The notes below the pieces were generated by a model that did no database searches, was not told the origin of the DNA, and worked only from the letters and a program-made list of their open reading frames with translations. The translations under genes and the position numbers were made by a program. DNA of 64,000 bases from Pseudooceanicola spongiae (GTDB lineage: Bacteria > Pseudomonadota > Alphaproteobacteria > Rhodobacterales > Rhodobacteraceae): contig NZ_CP045201.1 in assembly GCF_014899185.1 (NCBI RefSeq), forward strand, positions 3,449,501 through 3,513,500, written 5' to 3'. Shown here piece by piece: positions 9,725 through 19,699 of this stretch; positions within the stretch are counted from its first letter, which is position 1; each line of letters starts with the position of its first letter.

Positions 9725-10555
9725 TCAGTCGTTCAGGCCCAGCACGTCGAGCATGTTGTAGGCCCCCGGTGCCTTGTCCTGCCCCCAGATCGCGGCCTTG
9801 AGCGCGCCCGTGGCAAAGACGCTGCGATCCTCGGCGACGTGGCGCAGGATCAGCCGTTCGCTCTGCGAGGCAAACATCACGTCATGCTCACCGATGATCG
9901 CCCCGGCGCGGATCGCGGAAAAGCCGATATGCCCGGATCCGCGCGCGCCGGTGATGCCGTCACGGCCCCGGTCGGCGACGTCCTCAAGGGTGACGCCGCG
10001 GCCTTCGGCGGCGGCCTCGCCCAGCATCAGCGCGGTGCCGGAGGGGGCGTCGACCTTGCGGTTGTGGTGGTATTCGATGACTTCGATGTCGAAATCGGCG
10101 TCCAGCGCGGCGGCGACCTTTTTCGTCAGCAGGGTCAGCAGGTTGACGCCAAGGCTCATGTTGCCGGCGCGCACGATCACGGCGTGATGGGCGGCGCGGT
10201 TGATCGCGGCGATATCGTCAGCGCTGAGGCCGGTGGTGCCGATGACATGCACGGCGCGGGCCTGCGCGGCGAGGCCGGCAAATTCGACGGTGGCGGAGGG
10301 CGCGGTGAAGTCGATCACGGCCTGCGCCTTGGCGAAGGCTTCAAGCGGGTCGTCGGTGACGGTGACGCCGACGGCGCTGCCCCCCATCGCCTCGCCCACG
10401 TCGCGGCCGATCCAGTCGTGTCCGCTGCGGTCAAGGGCGCCGACAAGGCGCACGCGGTCGCTGGCCAGAACGGTGCGGATCAGCATCTGGCCCATGCGCC
10501 CCGATGCCCCGGTGATGACGATTCCGGGTGTGGTGGTGTTGGCCTCAGCGCTCAT
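9725..10555 (-). CDS. dapB: 4-hydroxy-tetrahydrodipicolinate reductase
   Basis: A 276-residue enzyme of the diaminopimelate branch of lysine and peptidoglycan synthesis. The nucleotide-binding loop is [11 protein letters not shown]-type ([10 protein letters not shown], residues 14-23). The active-site motif [15 protein letters not shown] (about 160-174) carries the substrate-binding His and Lys. The C-terminal block includes [19 protein letters not shown]. The start gives a short unstructured [11 protein letters not shown] leader. It is divergent from rbfA; the ~145 bases between them must hold both promoters. Confidence 0.97.
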   Translation of the reverse strand: MSAEANTTTPGIVITGASGRMGQMLIRTVLASDRVRLVGALDRSGHDWIGRDVGEAMGGSAVGVTVTDDPLEAFAKAQAVIDFTAPSATVEFAGLAAQARAVHVIGTTGLSADDIAAINRAAHHAVIVRAGNMSLGVNLLTLLTKKVAAALDADFDIEVIEYHHNRKVDAPSGTALMLGEAAAEGRGVTLEDVADRGRDGITGARGSGHIGFSAIRAGAIIGEHDVMFASQSERLILRHVAEDRSVFATGALKAAIWGQDKAPGAYNMLDVLGLND

Positions 10556-10700
10556 GTCCTGCGTCCCTGTCTGTACTGGTGTCTGTGCTGTGCAATTGCG
10601 GCCTTCCTACCCTGTGGCCCTGCGGGCGGTAAAGCCATTCACGTCTATGCGGGCGGGGGTCAATATGAGTTGACTTGGCAAACGCCGCGCAAGGCTCTAG

Positions 10701-11132
10701 ATGCAGGCCATGAGCAAGAACAGTTTTCAAGATGGCTCCGGCCATTCACAGCGGCAGCTTCGCATCGGCGAGACTGTGCGCCGGGCGTTGTCCGAGGTGC
10801 TGCAGCGTGGCGATATCCACGAGCCGGACCTGAACCGCCTGTCGATCACGGTCGGCGAGGTGCGCATCAGCAACGACCTCAAGATCGCGACGGCCTATGT
10901 CATGCCGCTGGGCGGGGGCAACGTCGACGAGGCGATTGCCCTGCTGGCCAAGAACAAGGGCGAGATGCGGCGCATCATCGGCAAGAAGCTGAACCTGAAG
11001 TTCACGCCGGATCTGCGGTTTCGCCCCGATGACACCTTTGATCGGCTGGATGAGTCGCGCCGCCTGTTCTCGGATGAGACGGTGCGCCGTGATGTCGCAG
11101 CCGGTGACGAGGCTTCGGAGGGGGACGAGTAG
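10701..11132 (+). CDS. rbfA: 30S ribosome-binding factor RbfA
   Basis: A 143-residue KH-like protein needed for late 30S maturation and cold adaptation. Visible blocks are RQLRIGETVRRALSEVLQRG, LSITVGEVRISNDLKIATAYVM and RRIIGKKLNLKFTPDLRFRPDDTFDR. The C-terminal tail is acidic. ATGs occur at 10701 and 10710; AAGG 6 bases before the first makes it slightly better. A phosphodiester glycosidase gene follows after 5 bases, so the two are likely cotranscribed. Confidence 0.95.
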   Translation: MQAMSKNSFQDGSGHSQRQLRIGETVRRALSEVLQRGDIHEPDLNRLSITVGEVRISNDLKIATAYVMPLGGGNVDEAIALLAKNKGEMRRIIGKKLNLKFTPDLRFRPDDTFDRLDESRRLFSDETVRRDVAAGDEASEGDE

Positions 11133-11137
11133 CGCCC

Positions 11138-11899
11138 GTGCTGCTGCGTGTCCTGCCTCTCGCCCTTGCGGCCATTCTGGCGCTGCTGGCGCCGCCCGCC
11201 GCGCGGGCGCTTGAGTGCAGCAATCAGAGCTACGCCGGAAATCGCTATACCCTGTGTTCCGTCGCGCCTGAGCGTGACGAGCTGCGGCTGTTTCTCTATG
11301 ACCCAGGCGGCAAGCCTTATGGTGATTTCGACGCGGTGAACGCGCGGCTTGCGGGCGAGGGCAAGCAACTGTCCTTTGCCATGAACGCCGGCATGTATCA
11401 CGAGGATCGTGCACCGGTCGGCCACTACGTCGAGGACGGCACCGAGCTGATGCGCGTCGTGCCGAACGAGGGGCCGGGCAATTTCGGGCTGCTGCCGAAC
11501 GGGGTGCTCTGCCTGAGCGCGCACCGTGCCCGCGTCTACGAGACGCTAAGGTTCGAGAAAGAGCATCCGAAGTGCCGCTATGCCACGCAATCCGGCCCGA
11601 TGCTGGTGATTGACGGCGAATTGCACCCACGTTTCCTGCCCGACGGCACCTCGCGCTATATCCGCAACGGGGTGGGCACCAGCGCCGACGGCAAGCGCGC
11701 GGTCTTCGTCATCTCGCGCAATGCCGTCAGCTTTCACGAATTCGCCAGCTATTTCCGCGACGGGCTGAAGCTGCCGCAGGCGCTGTTTCTGGATGGCAAT
11801 ATTTCGCGCCTGTACGCGCCCTCGCTGGGGCGCAACGACTGGGGCCGTCAGATGGGCCCGATTGTCGGTGTGGTCGAGGACAAGCTCGCCGCTGAGTAG
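11138..11899 (+). CDS. Exported phosphodiester glycosidase (NAGPA/DUF2233) family protein
   Basis: A 253-residue protein with a signal peptide (LLRVLPLALAAILALLAPPAARA) and a DUF2233/NAGPA-type domain. Family patterns are SFAMNAGMYHEDRAPVGHYVEDG, NFGLLPNGVLC, ATQSGPMLVIDGELHPRF and SRYIRNGVGTSADGK, ending in QALFLDGNISRLY. In better-known members the domain uncovers N-acetylglucosamine phosphodiesters; bacterial substrates are mostly unknown. It starts with GTG 5 bases after rbfA. Probably periplasmic, acting on envelope glycans. Confidence 0.85.
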   Translation: MLLRVLPLALAAILALLAPPAARALECSNQSYAGNRYTLCSVAPERDELRLFLYDPGGKPYGDFDAVNARLAGEGKQLSFAMNAGMYHEDRAPVGHYVEDGTELMRVVPNEGPGNFGLLPNGVLCLSAHRARVYETLRFEKEHPKCRYATQSGPMLVIDGELHPRFLPDGTSRYIRNGVGTSADGKRAVFVISRNAVSFHEFASYFRDGLKLPQALFLDGNISRLYAPSLGRNDWGRQMGPIVGVVEDKLAAE

Positions 11900-11949
11900 G
11901 GCGGGGCAGGCGGGCGCTGAGGCGCCCTGACCTGATTTCAGACGTCTTT

Positions 11950-12162
11950 TCAGAAGTCGATGGCGAGGCCCTTGCTCTCCCAATCGCCATAGCGCACCGG
12001 CTCGGGGCCGTTGCGGCCACCGTATTCCTTGGCGCGGGCTTTTTCCTCGGCGTCCATTGCGGCGCGACGCTCGGCGGCTTCGGCCAATGCGCGCTGGGCG
12101 GCAGGGGGCAGGTCGGTTTTCGGCTCTGCAATCTCGGCCTGTGGTGTCTGGTCCTGTGACAT
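11950..12162 (-). CDS. DUF1674 (SDHAF4-like) protein
   Basis: A 70-residue protein, MSQDQTPQAEIAEPK at the start, with the conserved C-terminal RYGDWESKGLAIDF and the preceding EYGGRNGPEP. This is the DUF1674 signature shared with mitochondrial SDHAF4, which protects flavinylated SdhA during succinate dehydrogenase assembly. The ATG has AAGGA 7 bases upstream (cgaaaggaacatccATG). A much longer open frame runs on upstream antisense to rsmB, but only this segment is real. It is divergent from rsmB across 63 bases. Confidence 0.85.
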   Translation of the reverse strand: MSQDQTPQAEIAEPKTDLPPAAQRALAEAAERRAAMDAEEKARAKEYGGRNGPEPVRYGDWESKGLAIDF

Positions 12163-12225
12163 GGATGTTCCTTTCGGCTGAAGCCATGTTATACGCGCGC
12201 CCTGATCCGTCGCAAGGAGGCTGCC

Positions 12226-13593
12226 ATGCCCTCTCATCGCTCGACCCCGCCGCGCAAGGGCAATCCACGCGGCAACCGCCCGAATTCCGACGCGGCCGCC
12301 GCGCCCCGGCGCGAAACGCCACAACGCATCCCCTCGGCGCGCGAAGCCGCCGTGCGGATGCTGAACGAGGTGCTGGGAGACGAGCCGCGCCTGCTGTCGG
12401 ACCTGCGCGAGGCCCCCTGGCTGTCGCGCCTTGACCCGCCCGAACGTGCCCGCGCCCTGCGGCTGGCGACAGAGACCCTGCGCTGGCTGGAGCGCTGCGA
12501 CCGGATGCTGGCGAAACCGCTGCAAAAACAACCGCCTCTGCCGGTTCTGAACATCCTGCGCCTCGGCACATATGAGCTGGGCACGGGGGGGGCTGCGCAT
12601 GGCGTGGTCAACGATCTGGTGCAGATGACCAACAATCTGCCGCAGCTGGGCCACCTGAAGGGGCTGGTCAACGCCGTGCTGCGCAAGATCTCGGACGCCG
12701 GGGAAGAGCAGTGGAACAAGCTGCGCAATCCGCGTCTGCCGGACTGGCTGCGCGGCCCGCTGGTCGAGGCTTACGGCGCTGAGCGTCTGCTGGCTTTCGA
12801 GGCCGCTCATGCCGCCGGTGCCGCGCTGGACCTGACGCCGCGTGACCCTGCGAGCGCGCCCGAGTGGGCGGAAAAGCTGAACGGGACGCTGTTGCCGACG
12901 GGGTCGATTCGCCTTGAGGCGGGTGTGCAGGTTTCGGCTCTGCCGGGCTATGACGAGGGCGCGTGGTGGGTGCAGGATGCCGCCGCCGCGCTGCCTGCGG
13001 TGCTGCTGAACGCCCGGCCGGGCGAGCGGGTGATCGACCTTTGCGCCGCGCCGGGGGGCAAGACGCTGCAACTGGCAGCGACGGGGGCCACGGTCACCGC
13101 GCTGGATATTTCGGCGCACCGGCTGAAGCGGCTGGAGCAGAACCTGACCCGCACCGGCCTTGCCGCCGAAGTGCTGGCGGGCGACGCGCTGGAGGTCGAG
13201 GGCGCATATGACGCGGTTCTGCTGGATGCGCCCTGTTCGGCCACCGGCACCATTCGTCGCCACCCCGATCTGCCGGTCGCCCGCGATGGCGACGAGATCG
13301 GAGAGCTGATCGGCCTGCAGGAGGCGATGCTGGAACATGCGCTTGGCCTGCTGGCCCCGGGCGGGCGGCTGGTGTTCTGCACCTGCTCGCTGATCCCGGA
13401 CGAGGGCGAATGCCATATCGAGGAGGCGCTGCTGCGCCACCCCGGCCTCAGCGTTGATCGCAGTGCGCTGGATCATCCCGGCATCGACCCCGCCTGGATC
13501 ACCGAAGAGGGCGGCCTGCGCCTGACGCCTGATAACTGGGCAGAGCTTGGCGGGATGGACGGCTTCTATATGGCTGTGCTGCGCAAAGACTGA
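12226..13593 (+). CDS. rsmB: 16S rRNA (cytosine-C5) methyltransferase, RsmB/NOP family
   Basis: A 455-residue protein with an N-terminal NusB-like RNA-binding domain (about 37-165, including EVLGDEPRLLSDL and VNDLVQMTNNLPQLGHLKGLVNAVLRKI) and a SAM-dependent methyltransferase domain. Motif I is VIDLCAAPGGKTLQLA; the two catalytic cysteines are in DAPCSATGTIRRHPD and CTCSLIPDEGE. This layout matches RsmB, which methylates C967 of 16S rRNA. AAGGAGG lies 6 bases before the ATG. The first ~35 residues are basic and proline-rich. Confidence 0.92.
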   Translation: MPSHRSTPPRKGNPRGNRPNSDAAAAPRRETPQRIPSAREAAVRMLNEVLGDEPRLLSDLREAPWLSRLDPPERARALRLATETLRWLERCDRMLAKPLQKQPPLPVLNILRLGTYELGTGGAAHGVVNDLVQMTNNLPQLGHLKGLVNAVLRKISDAGEEQWNKLRNPRLPDWLRGPLVEAYGAERLLAFEAAHAAGAALDLTPRDPASAPEWAEKLNGTLLPTGSIRLEAGVQVSALPGYDEGAWWVQDAAAALPAVLLNARPGERVIDLCAAPGGKTLQLAATGATVTALDISAHRLKRLEQNLTRTGLAAEVLAGDALEVEGAYDAVLLDAPCSATGTIRRHPDLPVARDGDEIGELIGLQEAMLEHALGLLAPGGRLVFCTCSLIPDEGECHIEEALLRHPGLSVDRSALDHPGIDPAWITEEGGLRLTPDNWAELGGMDGFYMAVLRKD

Positions 13594-13711
13594 TCTGGTG
13601 CTGCCTCTGCGGCCCGTGTTCCGATTGTCGCATGACAGGGGCAGGGCCGCAGGCTAGGCTGTTGCAGGACGCCGCCAGAGCGTCCGTGGTTGAGCGACAG
13701 AGGCCAAGCAG

Positions 13712-15457
13712 ATGGCAGTATCCAACGCCCATGCAACCCGCGCGGAACGGGTCCTGAACCGGCTGCATGCCTGGCGGGCGGTGCGTGCGAAACCCGCCAC
13801 GGCCTTCACCTCGCAACCCGAGCCGCGCACGGTGGGCAGTTTTGCCCGTGGCCGACAGCTGATGGCGGGGAATTTCCTGTTCGCGGGCAGTCTGGTTGAG
13901 GCGGCAGGCACCTCGATCTGGGATATCGAGGCGCCCGATTACAGCTTTCTTGAGGAACTGCACGGTTTCGGCTGGCTGGATGATCTGGCCGCTGTGCCTG
14001 ACCCTGCCACGCGGGAGCGCGCGCAGGCATGGACCTGGGACTGGATCGCGCGGTTTGGCCGTGGGCGTGGCCCCGGCTGGGTGCCCGACCTTGCGGGGCG
14101 GCGGCTGATCCGCTGGATCAACCACGCGCTGTTCTTGCTGCGCAATCAGCCCTCGGAGGCCTCAAAAGTCTATTTCCTCAGCCTCGGGCAGCAGACGATC
14201 TTCCTCGCGCGGCGCTGGCAGGCGGCGCGCCCCGGTCTGCCCCGGTTCGAGGCGCTGACCGGGCTGATCTACGCTGGCCTCGCCCTGCGCGGGATGGAGG
14301 GGCACGTCGGCGCGGCGCAAAAGGCGCTGGAGCGTGAGGCCGCTGATCAGATTGATGCGCAGGGCGGGCTGCCGACGCGCAATCCCGAGGAATTGCTGGA
14401 GGTTTTCACGCTGCTGAGCTGGGCCGCCGCTGCGCTGGAGGAGGCCGAGATTGCCGTGGGGCGCGAACATCTGGCGGCGATCCAGCGCATTGCCCCGACG
14501 CTGCGCACCCTGCGCCATGCCGATGGCAGCCTCGCGCGGTTTCATGGTGGTGGGCGCGGACCGGAGGGGCGGCTGGATCAGGCGCTCGCGGCCAGCGGGA
14601 TCAGCCATGCCCGACCAGAGGGGCTGTCGATGGGCTATGCGCGGCTGTCGGCGGGGCGCACCAGCGTCATCGTCGATGCCAGCGCGCCGCCGAAGGGACG
14701 CGCCAGCCTGAACGCCCATGCCTCGACCCTCGCGTTCGAGCTGACCTCGGGGCGGCGGGCGCTGGTGGTCAACTGCGGCTCGGGCGAGAGTTTCGGGGCC
14801 GAGTGGCGCAGCGCCGGGCGTGCCACGCCCAGCCATTCGACGCTGGTGCTGGATGCCACCTCCTCGGCGAAACTGGCGACGCGGCGCGCGCCTGAGCTGG
14901 AGGACGGCCCGAAGCAGGTGCCGATGGAGATGAGCCATACGCCCGAGGGCGTGCAGTTCGAGGGCGGGCATGACGGCTATCTGCGCGCGACGGGCCTGAC
15001 CCATGCGCGGCGGCTGGAGCTGTCGTTCGACGGGCGCGACCTGAGCGGGCAGGACATGCTGCTGTGTCTGGAGGAGGCGGACCGCAAGCGCTTTGACAAG
15101 CTGATGGACGCGCGTGGGCTGCAGGGCGTGCCGTTCGCCATGCGCTTTCACCTGCATCCGGAGGTCGAGGCGCAGCTGGACATGGGCGGGTCCGCCGTGT
15201 CGCTGATCCTGAAAAGCGGCGAGATCTGGGTGTTTCGCCACGACGGGGCGCAGGAATTGACGCTGGAGACGTCGGTTTTTCTGGAAAAGGACCGAATCAC
15301 ACCGCGTGCGAGCAAACAGATAGTTCTCTCTGGCCGCGCTTTGGAGTATGCGACCCGCATTCGCTGGTCTTTCGCCAAGGCTCAGGATACTCCCGTCAGC
15401 GTGCGGGATCTGAACCGGGAAGGCGAAGACCCGGCGTTGCTGAGCCACCTGACCTGA
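13712..15457 (+). CDS. Heparinase II/III family protein
   Basis: A 581-residue protein with an all-alpha N-terminal half (about 60-320, with [22 protein letters not shown] and WINHALFLL) and a beta-rich C-terminal heparinase II/III-like domain containing [41 protein letters not shown] and [13 protein letters not shown]. Alphaproteobacterial members are common but their polysaccharide is unknown. No signal peptide is visible, so it may be cytoplasmic, unlike classical heparinases. GAGG lies 8 bases before the ATG. purH follows after 25 bases on the same strand. Confidence 0.85.
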   Translation: MAVSNAHATRAERVLNRLHAWRAVRAKPATAFTSQPEPRTVGSFARGRQLMAGNFLFAGSLVEAAGTSIWDIEAPDYSFLEELHGFGWLDDLAAVPDPATRERAQAWTWDWIARFGRGRGPGWVPDLAGRRLIRWINHALFLLRNQPSEASKVYFLSLGQQTIFLARRWQAARPGLPRFEALTGLIYAGLALRGMEGHVGAAQKALEREAADQIDAQGGLPTRNPEELLEVFTLLSWAAAALEEAEIAVGREHLAAIQRIAPTLRTLRHADGSLARFHGGGRGPEGRLDQALAASGISHARPEGLSMGYARLSAGRTSVIVDASAPPKGRASLNAHASTLAFELTSGRRALVVNCGSGESFGAEWRSAGRATPSHSTLVLDATSSAKLATRRAPELEDGPKQVPMEMSHTPEGVQFEGGHDGYLRATGLTHARRLELSFDGRDLSGQDMLLCLEEADRKRFDKLMDARGLQGVPFAMRFHLHPEVEAQLDMGGSAVSLILKSGEIWVFRHDGAQELTLETSVFLEKDRITPRASKQIVLSGRALEYATRIRWSFAKAQDTPVSVRDLNREGEDPALLSHLT

Positions 15458-15482
15458 CCAAGCTGCTGGATTTGATGTACCG

Positions 15483-17081
15483 ATGACCGACACAAACGCA
15501 CTCCACCCCGTGCGCCGCGCGCTTATTTCCGTTTCCGACAAGTCCGGGCTGATTGACCTGGCCAAGGCGCTGACTGGGCGCGGGATCGAACTGCTCTCGA
15601 CCGGGGGCAGCGCGAAGATGCTGCGCGAGGCCGGGCTTGAAGTGCGCGACGTCGCCGAGATCACCGGCTTTCCCGAGATGATGGATGGCCGCGTCAAGAC
15701 GCTGCACCCTGCCGTGCACGGTGGCCTGCTGGCGCTGCGCGACGATGCCGCTCACGTTGAGGCGATGAACACCCACAATATCGGGGCGATCGACCTGCTG
15801 ATCGTCAACCTCTACCCGTTTGAGGAAACCGTCGCCAAGGGCGGCGATTATGACGACTGCATCGAGAATATCGACATCGGCGGCCCGGCGATGATCCGCG
15901 CCGGTGCCAAGAACCACAAGTTCGTCAACGTCGTGGTCGACACCGCAGACTACCAGCCGCTGCTGGACGAGCTTGAGGCGAACGATGGTGCGACCTCCTA
16001 CGCCTTCCGTCAGAAACTGGCGCTGACTGCCTATGCGCGCACCGGTGCCTATGACGCGGCGGTTTCGGCATGGATGACCGGCGCTCTGGCCGAGGTCGCT
16101 CCGCGTCGCCGCGCCTTTGCCGGCACGCTGGCCCAGACGCTGCGCTATGGCGAGAACCCGCACCAGACGGCGGCCTTTTATACCGACGGCTCGAACCGCC
16201 CCGGTCTGGCCAATGCCGTGCAGGTGCAGGGCAAAGAGCTGAGCTATAACAACATCAACGACACCGATGCCGCGTTTGAGCTGGTCTCGGAGTTCCTGCC
16301 CGCGAACGGCCCGGCCTGCGCGATCATCAAGCACGCCAACCCTTGCGGCGTGGCGCGCGGCCAGACCCTGCGCGAAGCCTATATGCGCGCCTTTGACTGC
16401 GACCGCACCAGCGCCTTCGGCGGCATCATCGCCCTGAACGAAACGCTCGACGAAGAGACCGCCGCCGAAATCAGCGAGATCTTCACCGAAGTCATCATCG
16501 CGCCCGGTGCTTCGGATGCGGCGAAGGCTTTGCTGGCCAGCAAGAAGAACCTGCGCCTGCTGCTGACGCCCGGTCTGGCCGATCCGACGACCGCTGGCCT
16601 GATGTTCAAGCAGGTGTCGGGTGGGTTCCTCGTGCAGGACCGCGACAACGGCCATATCGACATGGACGATCTGCGGGTGGTGACGAAACGCCAGCCCTCG
16701 GAAAAGGAAATGGCCGATATGCTGTTTGCCTGGAAGGTCGCCAAGCACGTCAAGTCCAACGCCATCGTCTACGTCAAGGACGGCGCGACTGTTGGCGTCG
16801 GCGCAGGCCAGATGAGCCGTGTCGACAGCTGCCGCATTGCCGCGCAGAAAAGCCGCGACATGGCCGAGGCGATGGGCCTGGCCGAGCCGCTGACCATTGG
16901 TTCGGTCGTGGCGTCGGATGCGTTCTTTCCCTTCGCCGATGGTCTGCTGACTGCGGCTGAGGCGGGCGCGACGGCGGTGATCCAGCCCGGTGGCTCGATG
17001 CGCGATCAGGCGGTGATCGATGCGGCGGACGAGGCGGGTCTGGCGATGGTTCTGACCGGCATGCGTCACTTCCGGCACTGA
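15483..17081 (+). CDS. purH: Bifunctional AICAR formyltransferase / IMP cyclohydrolase
   Basis: A 532-residue enzyme for the last two steps of purine synthesis. The N-terminal IMP cyclohydrolase domain (1 to about 200) shows [36 protein letters not shown] and [16 protein letters not shown]. The C-terminal formyltransferase domain shows [43 protein letters not shown] (the KHxNPCG active site) and [10 protein letters not shown], ending in [18 protein letters not shown]. It heads a likely operon with lspA and a lipoprotein gene. Confidence 0.98.
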   Translation: MTDTNALHPVRRALISVSDKSGLIDLAKALTGRGIELLSTGGSAKMLREAGLEVRDVAEITGFPEMMDGRVKTLHPAVHGGLLALRDDAAHVEAMNTHNIGAIDLLIVNLYPFEETVAKGGDYDDCIENIDIGGPAMIRAGAKNHKFVNVVVDTADYQPLLDELEANDGATSYAFRQKLALTAYARTGAYDAAVSAWMTGALAEVAPRRRAFAGTLAQTLRYGENPHQTAAFYTDGSNRPGLANAVQVQGKELSYNNINDTDAAFELVSEFLPANGPACAIIKHANPCGVARGQTLREAYMRAFDCDRTSAFGGIIALNETLDEETAAEISEIFTEVIIAPGASDAAKALLASKKNLRLLLTPGLADPTTAGLMFKQVSGGFLVQDRDNGHIDMDDLRVVTKRQPSEKEMADMLFAWKVAKHVKSNAIVYVKDGATVGVGAGQMSRVDSCRIAAQKSRDMAEAMGLAEPLTIGSVVASDAFFPFADGLLTAAEAGATAVIQPGGSMRDQAVIDAADEAGLAMVLTGMRHFRH

Positions 17082-17089
17082 GGATCATG

Positions 17090-17560
17090 ATGCGCACTGT
17101 CTTCTGGGCCGGTTTCTGGGTGTTTCTGCTCGATCAGCTGACGAAATATCTGGTCGTGCATGTGATGAACCTGGCGCTGGTGCAGGAGGTCGTGGTGATC
17201 CCCGGCCTGCTGCATTTCCGCATGGCCTGGAATTACGGCATCAACTTCGGTCTCTTCGCCAGCGACGGGGCCGATGCGACGCGCTGGATTCTGATCGGGG
17301 TCGCGGCGCTGATCAGTGGCGGTGTGCTGTTCTGGGTGCAGCGTGAAAGCCCGCGCTGGATCGGCCGCGTTGCCGCAGGTCTGGTGATCGGCGGGGCGCT
17401 TGGCAATGTGGTGGACCGGTTCCTTTACGGGGCCGTGGCCGATTTCGTTAACGTCAGCTGCTGCGGGTTCAACAACCCCTATGCGTTCAACGTCGCCGAT
17501 GTGGCGATCTTTCTGGGCGCTGCCATGCTGGTCTTTCTGCCTGCGGATAAAGAGGCGTGA
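17090..17560 (+). CDS. lspA: Lipoprotein signal peptidase (signal peptidase II)
   Basis: About 156 residues with four hydrophobic segments, the inner-membrane aspartic protease that cleaves prolipoprotein signal peptides. The catalytic aspartates lie in NVVDRFLYGAVADFVN (first Asp) and FNVADVAIFLGA (second Asp). FLLDQLTKYLV and AWNYGINFGLF are also family blocks. Two ATGs are adjacent; AGGA is 5 bases before the second and 2 before the first, so the second is preferred. The stop overlaps the extended frame of the next gene, a lipoprotein, itself a probable LspA substrate. Confidence 0.95.
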   Translation: MRTVFWAGFWVFLLDQLTKYLVVHVMNLALVQEVVVIPGLLHFRMAWNYGINFGLFASDGADATRWILIGVAALISGGVLFWVQRESPRWIGRVAAGLVIGGALGNVVDRFLYGAVADFVNVSCCGFNNPYAFNVADVAIFLGAAMLVFLPADKEA

Positions 17561-17613
17561 CCTCGGTCGCGCGATGCGATAATCCTGCGCCAGATACAAA
17601 GGGGGTTGCCGGT

Positions 17614-18126
17614 ATGATGGCACGGGGTCTGATCCTGACGACAGTATGCGTTCTGCTTGCAGGCTGCAGCGACGGAACGACTCTGCGCGGTATGCGCAAT
17701 ACCAGCGCCGGGCCGGAAGAATTCAACGTCGCACCAACGCGCGAGCTGGAAACGCCGGACAACCTTGCCGCGCTGCCTGTGCCGACGCCGGGCGGGGCGA
17801 ATCTGGTCGACCAGACGCCGAAAGCTGATGCCGTTGCGGCCCTTGGGGGCAACCCGGCAGCGCTGAACGGCACGGCGGTGGCTGCGGCCGATGGTGCGCT
17901 CGTGTCCTACGCGGGGCGCGCCGGCATCGACGCCAGGATCCGCCCGACGCTGGCCGCCGAAGATCAGGCGTTCCGCGAGCGTGAGGCGCGGTTCTCGCGG
18001 CTGCGGCTGTTCGGCTCTGACCGCTACTACATGGCCTACCAGAAGCAGACTCTGGATGCGCAGGCCACGGCGCGCAAGTTCCGCCGTGCCGGTGTACCGA
18101 CGCCAAGCGCGCCTCCGGGCAGATGA
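17614..18126 (+). CDS. DUF3035 / BamF-like lipoprotein
   Basis: A 170-residue lipoprotein. From the chosen ATG the protein begins MMARGLILTTVCVLLAGCSD, a lipoprotein signal with lipobox LLAGC and modified Cys at about residue 18. The mature part is rich in Pro, Ala and Gly with PEEFNVAPTRELETPDNLAALPVPTPGG, typical of the DUF3035 family, which Pfam links to the alphaproteobacterial BamF subunit of the outer-membrane assembly complex. Starting further upstream would bury the signal peptide. It sits just after lspA. Confidence 0.82.
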   Translation: MMARGLILTTVCVLLAGCSDGTTLRGMRNTSAGPEEFNVAPTRELETPDNLAALPVPTPGGANLVDQTPKADAVAALGGNPAALNGTAVAAADGALVSYAGRAGIDARIRPTLAAEDQAFREREARFSRLRLFGSDRYYMAYQKQTLDAQATARKFRRAGVPTPSAPPGR

Positions 18127-18156
18127 CCCGCTGAGGCGGTGAGACAGGCAATGATC

Positions 18157-18191
18157 CGCGCAGGGGGCCCGCCAGCCCGCTGCGCGTTTTT
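18157..18191 (+). terminator. Rho-independent terminator after the purH-lspA-lipoprotein genes
   Basis: A 12-bp stem with one mismatch (CGCGCAGGGGGC against GCCCGCTGCGCG), a 6-base loop, then five T residues. Good intrinsic terminator, 30 bases after the lipoprotein stop. Confidence 0.85.
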
Positions 18192-18349
18192 CGTTGTTTC
18201 CCCTGTCGCGCGCGTTAACCGGGCGTTAGCCATGTTGGTGGCAGGCTCTGCCGGGCTCTCACAACGCAGTGAGAAGCCTGTCATGCGCTTGAAGCGGCGG
18301 GTCTGCGCCGTATGTTCGCCCTATGACCGATCAGTCGAGAGGAAAGCCG

Positions 18350-19699
18350 ATGCTTCGAAGGTTTGCCGTCGGGGCATTGACCCTGACAGCCCTGACCACG
18401 CCCGCGATCGCCCAGCAGACAGTCTCTGACCTTGTCACCGACTTCACGCTGGATAATGGCATGCAGGTCGTCGTGATCGAGGATCACCGCGCCCCCGTCG
18501 TTGTCCAGATGGTCTGGTATCGCGCCGGCTCTGCCGATGAAAAGCCCGGTGTCTCGGGCATTGCGCACTTTCTGGAACACCTGATGTTCAAGGGCACAGA
18601 CAGTTTCGGGCCGGGCAAGTTCTCGGCCACCGTGGCGGCCAATGGCGGCACGGACAACGCCTTCACCAATTACGATTTCACCGCCTATCACCAGCGCGTC
18701 GCGGCGGACCGCCTGCCGCTGATGATGGAGATGGAAGCTGACCGCATGACGCATCTCAACCTCGACGAGGACGCGATCAAGACGGAACGGCAGGTGATTC
18801 TGGAGGAGCGCAGCATGCGCACCGACTCCAATCCGCAGGCCCTGTTCGGCGAGCAGACGCGCGCGGCGCAATACCTCAACCATCACTACGGCATCCCGGT
18901 CATCGGCTGGCGTCATGAGATGGAGCAGCTGAATCTGCAGGAGGCGGAGGACTTCTACAAGATGTACTACGCCCCCAACAATGCCACGCTGGTCGTCGCT
19001 GGCGATGTCACCCCGGACGAGGTGCACAAGCTCGCCGATCAGTACTATGGCGTGATCCCCGCCAACCCCGACCTGCCCGACCGCGTCCGCCCGCAGGAAC
19101 CCGAACAGCGGGCCGAGCGGCGGGTGATCTTCAAGGATGCACGGGTGGCGCAGCCCTATGTCAGCCGCACCTATCTTGCGCCCGAGCGTGACCACGACGA
19201 TCAGAAACCGGCGGCGGCGCTGGTGATGCTGGCGCAGCTGCTGGGCGGGGGCCAGTCTGGCTATCTGACCGACAAGCTGGTGTTCGAGAAGAAGATCGCC
19301 ACCTACACTTCGGCCTTCTACAACGACACCTCGCTGGACGACACGAACTTTGGTGTCTACGCGGTGCCCGCACCCGGTGTCTCGCTTGAAGATGCCGAGG
19401 CTGCGCTGGACGATGCCCTTGCCAGCTTCATCAAGGATGGAGTCGACCCGGCTGCGTTGGAGCGGATCAAGATGCAGGTCCGCGCAAGTCAGGTCTATGA
19501 CCGGGATGACGTGGCGGGACTGGCGCAGATGTATGGCGCGGCGCTGAGCCAGGGTCTGACCGTCTCTGATATCCAGGCCTGGCCCGAGATCCTGCAGGAG
19601 GTGCAGCCCGATGACATCATCGCGGCGGCCAAGCAGGTGCTGAACAAGGATCACGCCGTCACCGGCTATCTGATGTCCGACAAGGAGGTGACCCAATGA
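18350..19699 (+). CDS. M16 family zinc peptidase (catalytic member)
   Basis: A 449-residue exported M16 peptidase. The signal peptide is MLRRFAVGALTLTALTTPAIA. The zinc motif HxxEH is His73-Phe-Leu-Glu76-His77 in GIAHFLEHLMFKGT, with the third ligand glutamate in RQVILEERSMR downstream. The C-terminal M16_C domain includes NATLVVAGDVTPDEV. GAGG lies 7 bases before this ATG; an earlier ATG at 18323 has no ribosome site and would disrupt the signal. Its stop overlaps the start of the second M16 gene, so the two probably form a heterodimer in the periplasm. Confidence 0.93.
   Translation: MLRRFAVGALTLTALTTPAIAQQTVSDLVTDFTLDNGMQVVVIEDHRAPVVVQMVWYRAGSADEKPGVSGIAHFLEHLMFKGTDSFGPGKFSATVAANGGTDNAFTNYDFTAYHQRVAADRLPLMMEMEADRMTHLNLDEDAIKTERQVILEERSMRTDSNPQALFGEQTRAAQYLNHHYGIPVIGWRHEMEQLNLQEAEDFYKMYYAPNNATLVVAGDVTPDEVHKLADQYYGVIPANPDLPDRVRPQEPEQRAERRVIFKDARVAQPYVSRTYLAPERDHDDQKPAAALVMLAQLLGGGQSGYLTDKLVFEKKIATYTSAFYNDTSLDDTNFGVYAVPAPGVSLEDAEAALDDALASFIKDGVDPAALERIKMQVRASQVYDRDDVAGLAQMYGAALSQGLTVSDIQAWPEILQEVQPDDIIAAAKQVLNKDHAVTGYLMSDKEVTQ

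Noticed and set aside
11950-13476. A 508-codon open frame on the minus strand opposite rsmB
   Set aside because: Only its last 70 codons form a real gene (the DUF1674 protein with its own ATG and ribosome site). The rest is antisense to a clear methyltransferase and low in complexity.
14162-15697. A 511-codon open frame opposite the heparinase II/III-family gene
   Set aside because: It spans the end of one real gene and the start of purH on the other strand and has no family pattern.
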